From NCBI GenBank assembly GCA_022709485.1, contig JAKLIS010000043.1:1-8614 (forward strand): a stretch of DNA of 8,614 nt, read 5' to 3'. Every line of letters begins with the position of its first letter. Positions within the stretch are counted from its first letter, which is position 1. The notes below the pieces were generated by a model that was not told the origin of the DNA, searched no databases, and saw only the letters and a list, made by a program, of their open reading frames with translations. Origin of the DNA: Elusimicrobiota bacterium. Lineage in GTDB: Bacteria; Elusimicrobiota; Elusimicrobia; F11. A program made the position numbers and the translations under genes. Shown here in pieces: positions 5,671 through 8,614 of the stretch.

Positions 5671-5752
5671 CAGTGCCTGGTGCCTAGTTCCTTGTGCCTG
5701 GTCAAAAATTTGTTTTCTTCACTTGGCACTAGGAACTTGGAACTAAGCACTG
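5671..5752 (-). repeat. Inverted heptad-repeat hairpin filling the map-infA gap
   Basis: Each arm consists of four degenerate 7-base units. On the minus strand the 5' arm (5752-5721) reads CAGTGCT, TAGTTCC, AAGTTCC, TAGTGCC and a partial unit. The other arm (5671-5701), read on the plus strand, is CAGTGCC, TGGTGCC, TAGTTCC, TTGTGCC and a partial unit. Aligned as a hairpin, 25 of 32 positions pair by Watson-Crick and one more by G-U, around a loop of about 20 bases. It begins 4 bases after the map stop and ends 13 bases before infA. The transcript continues with A6, not T-rich sequence, so it is not a standard terminator. Confidence 0.85.
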
Positions 5753-5755
5753 TCT

Positions 5756-6529
5756 TTATATTGCTGTCAAAACCACCGGCCCTGATTTAGTCACGGCCAC
5801 CGTATGCTCAAAATGAGCCGCCAATGATCCATCTTTCGTCACGACGGTCCAACCGTCATCTAAAACTTTCACCGCATAATTCCCAGCGGTCACCATGGGC
5901 TCAATCGCAAGAACCAAGCCCAAGTCAAATCGAATTCCAGTCCCTTTCGTGCCATAATTGGGCACCGCCGGCGCTTCATGCATGTTCCGCCCAATTCCGT
6001 GGCCCACAAACTCTCTGACTACGCCAAATCCTCTGGGCTCAACCACGCTCTGTACACACGCCCCAATATCCCCCAGGCGATTCCCTTCGCGCATGAGCAG
6101 AATGGCCTCGTCTAATGACTTCTTCGTGTAAAAGATCAATTCTTTTGCTTTTTCGGAAATTTCACCAACGGCGTACGTGGCGGCTGTGTCTCCGACAAAC
6201 CCATCGAGTGTCGCGCCCAAATCAATGCTAATAATGTCGCCGTCTTTAAGCTTTCTTTTCCCCGGAATCCCGTGCACGACTTCTTCATTAAGGGAAGCGC
6301 AGATGCTGGCCGGATATCCTCGATAACCCAAAAAAGTAGGTTTGGCGCCGGCTTGACGAATAAATCTTTCCGCGGCTTTATCTAAATCTTTTGTTGTGAT
6401 CCCCGGCGCTACTAACTTTTGAACTTCCATGAGTGCCAGGCCCGCCACGCGGCCGGCGTTTCTCATAAGCTCAAGCTCTCTGGGGGACTTTAACTCAATC
6501 GGGTCTTTTTTCGACTCTGGATTATGCAT
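5756..6529 (-). CDS. map: Methionine aminopeptidase, type I
   Basis: The enzyme removes the initiator methionine from new proteins whose second residue is small. The 257-residue pita-bread fold has all five metal ligands: Asp103 (SIDLGA), Asp114 (VGDTA), His177 (GHGIG), Glu210 (AIEPM) and Glu241 (HFEHTV). The catalytic His86 is in NEEVVHGIPG. There is no N-terminal zinc or SH3 extension, so it is the short type Ia form. AGGAG overlapping the adk stop lies about 12 bases before the ATG, and 15 bases separate the genes. Map commonly follows adk and secY in this operon. It is separated from infA by the heptad hairpin. Confidence 0.98.
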   Translation of the reverse strand: MHNPESKKDPIELKSPRELELMRNAGRVAGLALMEVQKLVAPGITTKDLDKAAERFIRQAGAKPTFLGYRGYPASICASLNEEVVHGIPGKRKLKDGDIISIDLGATLDGFVGDTAATYAVGEISEKAKELIFYTKKSLDEAILLMREGNRLGDIGACVQSVVEPRGFGVVREFVGHGIGRNMHEAPAVPNYGTKGTGIRFDLGLVLAIEPMVTAGNYAVKVLDDGWTVVTKDGSLAAHFEHTVAVTKSGPVVLTAI

Positions 6530-6544
6530 CCCCGCCCGATTCTC

Positions 6545-7207
6545 CTAAAGGGGAGGCAACCCAAGGGCTTTGAGTTGAAACAAAACGTCTAGGAATACCT
6601 GACTAATGGGGTTAGACGCGTCAACAGAAACAAAATTATTTCGGCCTTGATAATAATCCAAAATGGGAGCCGTCTGCGCGTCGTAAACCAAAAGTCTCTC
6701 TTTAACCACTTCTTCCGTGTCATCGGCTCTTTGGATTAAAGGCCCGTCACATTTGTCGCAGACCCCTTTTCGTTTCGGCGGCCGCGTCACAAGATTGAAA
6801 ACTTCCTTACAAGCGGGGCATGACCGCCGAGCCGAAAGCCGTTTAATCAATTCGTCCGCGGCCACAGCGAAATTAATAATGGCGTCGATTCTGATTTTTT
6901 CTTTTTCAGAGAACCGGTCCAAATCTTTCGCCTGATCGACAGTCCGAGGATATCCGTCTAATAAAAAGGGCTTTTTCGCCGCGATACTCCTTAATTTTTC
7001 AAAGACCACCGCCGACACCAACTCATCGGGCACCAGTTTCCCCTGCTCAACAAAACCTTTTATCTCTTTACCGAGTTCCGTCTGCCCTTTAATGGCTTCA
7101 CGGAAAACATCTCCAGTGGAGAGATGCGCCAACTTAAATTTTTCAACCAGCTTTTGAGCTTGCGTTCCTTTTCCGGACCCCGGAGGACCTAAAAAAACCA
7201 GGTTCAT
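6545..7207 (-). CDS. adk: Adenylate kinase, zinc-LID form
   Basis: Adk interconverts ATP plus AMP with two ADP in the cytoplasm. The start gives 220 residues beginning MNLVFLGPPGSGKGT, with the P-loop at about 7-15. The in-frame ATG 39 bases upstream would add a non-conserved leader inside secY. The AMP-binding region includes LSTGD near 29-33 and DGYPRT at 84-89. The LID holds Cys130, Cys133, Cys150 and Cys153 (CPAC and CDKC), a structural zinc site of long-form enzymes. QRADDTEEVVKERL follows at about 159-172. The ATG is one base after the secY TAG, and no clear Shine-Dalgarno is visible, so translation probably relies on coupling to secY. Confidence 0.98.
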   Translation of the reverse strand: MNLVFLGPPGSGKGTQAQKLVEKFKLAHLSTGDVFREAIKGQTELGKEIKGFVEQGKLVPDELVSAVVFEKLRSIAAKKPFLLDGYPRTVDQAKDLDRFSEKEKIRIDAIINFAVAADELIKRLSARRSCPACKEVFNLVTRPPKRKGVCDKCDGPLIQRADDTEEVVKERLLVYDAQTAPILDYYQGRNNFVSVDASNPISQVFLDVLFQLKALGLPPL

Positions 7208-7208
7208 A

Positions 7209-8549
7209 CTACGCCGTGTACCAGCGGCCCCGGCCGCGTCCTTCAACGCGACCCGTTTTTGAAAAGCCTTCGTAATGCCTCATGATTAAATGTGATTCCA
7301 GCTGAGACATGGTGTCCAAGGCGACGCCGACCACAATTAGGGCCGCCGTGCCGCCGAAATAAAAAGGGACATTCAATTGCGCCCGCATGAGGGTCGGCAT
7401 GACCGCCAACAGAGCCACCGAAACGGCTCCGCCTAAGGTAATTCTTTCCATCACTTTTTCGAGATAAAGAGCGGTTTGATCTCCCGGACGAATGCCGGGA
7501 ATAAATCCGCCCCACTTTTTCAAATTTTCCGCGATATCTTTCGGGTTAAAAGACACGGAGTTATAAAAATAACAAAAGAAAATAATAAGCCCCGCGTATA
7601 GCGCATTGTACCACCAGCTCGAAGGGTTCAAAAGTTGATTAATCATCGACCCCCACTCGGACTGCGGAGCAAATGACGCGATGGTGGTTGGGAATTGCAA
7701 AATTGAAATCGCAAAAATCACCGCGATAACGCCCGACTGATCCACTTTGAGAGGCAAAAACGTGCTTTGCCCCCCCATCATTTTCCTTCCCACCACTCGC
7801 TTCGCATATTGAACGGGGATTTTCCTCTGGCCGGTTTCAAGCCACACCACAAGCCCGACGATAACCAAAACGAATAAAAGAAGCGCGATGGCTCCAAAGG
7901 GACTTCTCTGCTGCAAACTGAAAACTTCTCTTATAACGCTCGCCACCGCCGCCGGGATTCTATCGACGATGCCCGCGAAAATAATTAGTGAAATCCCGTT
8001 TCCAATTCCAAATTCTGTGATTTGTTCTCCCAACCACATGACAAAAATCGTTCCGGCCACCAAGGTAATCATGGTCACCATGGTAAACCCCAGTCCGGGA
8101 TTGTCCACCACGTTGATTCCATTTTGTAGGGGAATCCTTGAAATTAATTGCGTCAATCCAAACGACTGGATAATGGCCAATAAAACCGTGAAATACCGCG
8201 TAATCTGGTTCAGCCGTTTCCGCCCTGTTTCCCCTTCCTTCGCCAAGTGATCCAAGTAAGGAATCACGTGCGCCCCTTGCAGCAGACTCATAATAATCGA
8301 AGCGTTAATGTAGGGCATGATCCCCATGGAAAATATGGCAAACCGCATGAGGGCGCCGCCGGTGAAAATATCTAAAAAACCCAATATGGTATTGGCCTGG
8401 GCCTTAAAGAAAAAGTTTAAGGCTTCCGCGTTGACACCGGGAACAGGGACCGTCACGCCCACCCGATAGACGGCGATGATTCCTAAAGTGAGCAAAATCC
8501 GCTTTCGAAGGTCTTTAATTTTGAAAAGATCTAAGGCAGATTGAAGCAT
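7209..8549 (-). CDS. secY: Protein translocase subunit SecY
   Basis: SecY is the channel of the Sec translocon, exporting unfolded proteins and inserting membrane proteins with SecE, SecG and SecA. The 446-residue product has ten hydrophobic segments at roughly 18-36, 70-92, 117-135, 152-174, 183-203, 217-236, 271-290, 315-332, 368-388 and 397-414. Signature pieces include VPVPGVN near 34-40, the plug region around 55-70, QRKIPVQYAKR at 241-251 in cytoplasmic loop 5, and FNPKDIAENLKKWGGFIPG near 334-352 in loop 6. The C-tail ends RGRWYTA. GAGG at 8568-8565, inside the end of rplO, is a distant ribosome site at about 15 bases. Length is normal. Confidence 0.98.
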   Translation of the reverse strand: MLQSALDLFKIKDLRKRILLTLGIIAVYRVGVTVPVPGVNAEALNFFFKAQANTILGFLDIFTGGALMRFAIFSMGIMPYINASIIMSLLQGAHVIPYLDHLAKEGETGRKRLNQITRYFTVLLAIIQSFGLTQLISRIPLQNGINVVDNPGLGFTMVTMITLVAGTIFVMWLGEQITEFGIGNGISLIIFAGIVDRIPAAVASVIREVFSLQQRSPFGAIALLLFVLVIVGLVVWLETGQRKIPVQYAKRVVGRKMMGGQSTFLPLKVDQSGVIAVIFAISILQFPTTIASFAPQSEWGSMINQLLNPSSWWYNALYAGLIIFFCYFYNSVSFNPKDIAENLKKWGGFIPGIRPGDQTALYLEKVMERITLGGAVSVALLAVMPTLMRAQLNVPFYFGGTAALIVVGVALDTMSQLESHLIMRHYEGFSKTGRVEGRGRGRWYTA

Positions 8550-8559
8550 ACGTTAGATA

Positions 8560-8614
8560 TTATTCCTCAATTACTTGGCAATTTCCGCCGGCCGCCTTGA
8601 TGGCCGCCTCAGCG
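8560..8614 (-). CDS. rplO: 50S ribosomal protein L15, C-terminal end (cut by window edge)
   Basis: The last 17 codons read AEAAIKAAGGNCQVIEE, followed by TAA at 8562-8560. The helix-plus-AAGG pattern near the end is typical of the L15 C-terminus, and rplO is the usual gene before secY. The stop lies 10 bases before the secY ATG. Only the tail is seen, so the assignment rests on this short match and on gene order. Confidence 0.82.
   Translation of the reverse strand, partial: AEAAIKAAGGNCQVIEE

Noticed and set aside
5671..5752. Intrinsic terminator after map
   Set aside because: The minus-strand hairpin is followed by A6 and not a T-tract, the arms are long and imperfect, and infA directly follows.
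7208..7246. Thirteen-residue N-terminal extension of adenylate kinase
   Set aside because: It overlaps secY and is not conserved in type. The family starts at MNLVFLGPPGSGKGT.

Overview
This window is a bacterial housekeeping gene cluster read entirely from the minus strand, so transcription runs from high to low coordinates. It holds the distal end of the large ribosomal-protein superoperon: the last codons of rplO, then secY, adk, map, infA, rpmJ, rpsM, rpsK, rpsD, rpoA and rplQ. These are followed closely by the cell-shape genes mreB and mreC and the first codons of a probable mreD. Every known gene is intact and keeps its family's key residues. No tRNA, rRNA, CRISPR array, insertion sequence or phage gene is visible.

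The spec/alpha gene order is typical of Bacteria. The mre genes directly behind rplQ, zinc-type L36 and S4, and a rod-type MreB point to a Gram-negative-like rod with SecY-dependent export and an elongasome. The phylum cannot be fixed from the sequence alone. The repeat-rich gaps suggest an uncultivated lineage such as Elusimicrobiota or Omnitrophota, but this is a weak guess.

Layout on the minus strand: 8614-8560 rplO end; 8549-7209 secY; 7207-6545 adk; 6529-5756 map; a gap filled by a large heptad-built hairpin; 5657-5439 infA; a gap filled by one copy of a structured repeat; 5373-5260 rpmJ (37 codons, easily missed); three tandem 51-bp copies of the same repeat; 5097-4720 rpsM; 4699-4280 rpsK; 4280-3597 rpsD; a gap with a 9-bp inverted repeat; 3522-2530 rpoA; 2528-2175 rplQ; 2125-1085 mreB; a 208-base gap with two competing small ORFs; 876-25 mreC; 28-1 mreD start. 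Most joins are tight (TAATG, ATGA, 1-base gaps), which fits one cotranscribed, translationally coupled unit. No convincing promoter or intrinsic terminator was found on the coding strand.

The genes supply ribosome assembly and initiation (L15, IF-1, L36, S13, S11, S4, L17), transcription (RpoA), N-terminal Met removal (Map), nucleotide balance (Adk), membrane insertion (SecY) and wall elongation (MreB, MreC, MreD).

The unusual content is in the gaps. A repeat combining a hairpin with a conserved linker that ends in a Shine-Dalgarno sequence sits before rpmJ and, in three copies, before rpsM. Its stem sequences differ with matched changes on both arms, and a second hairpin covering the Shine-Dalgarno could compete with it. 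This is at the place where S4 autoregulates the alpha operon in other bacteria, and it is the best candidate for an undescribed regulatory element here.
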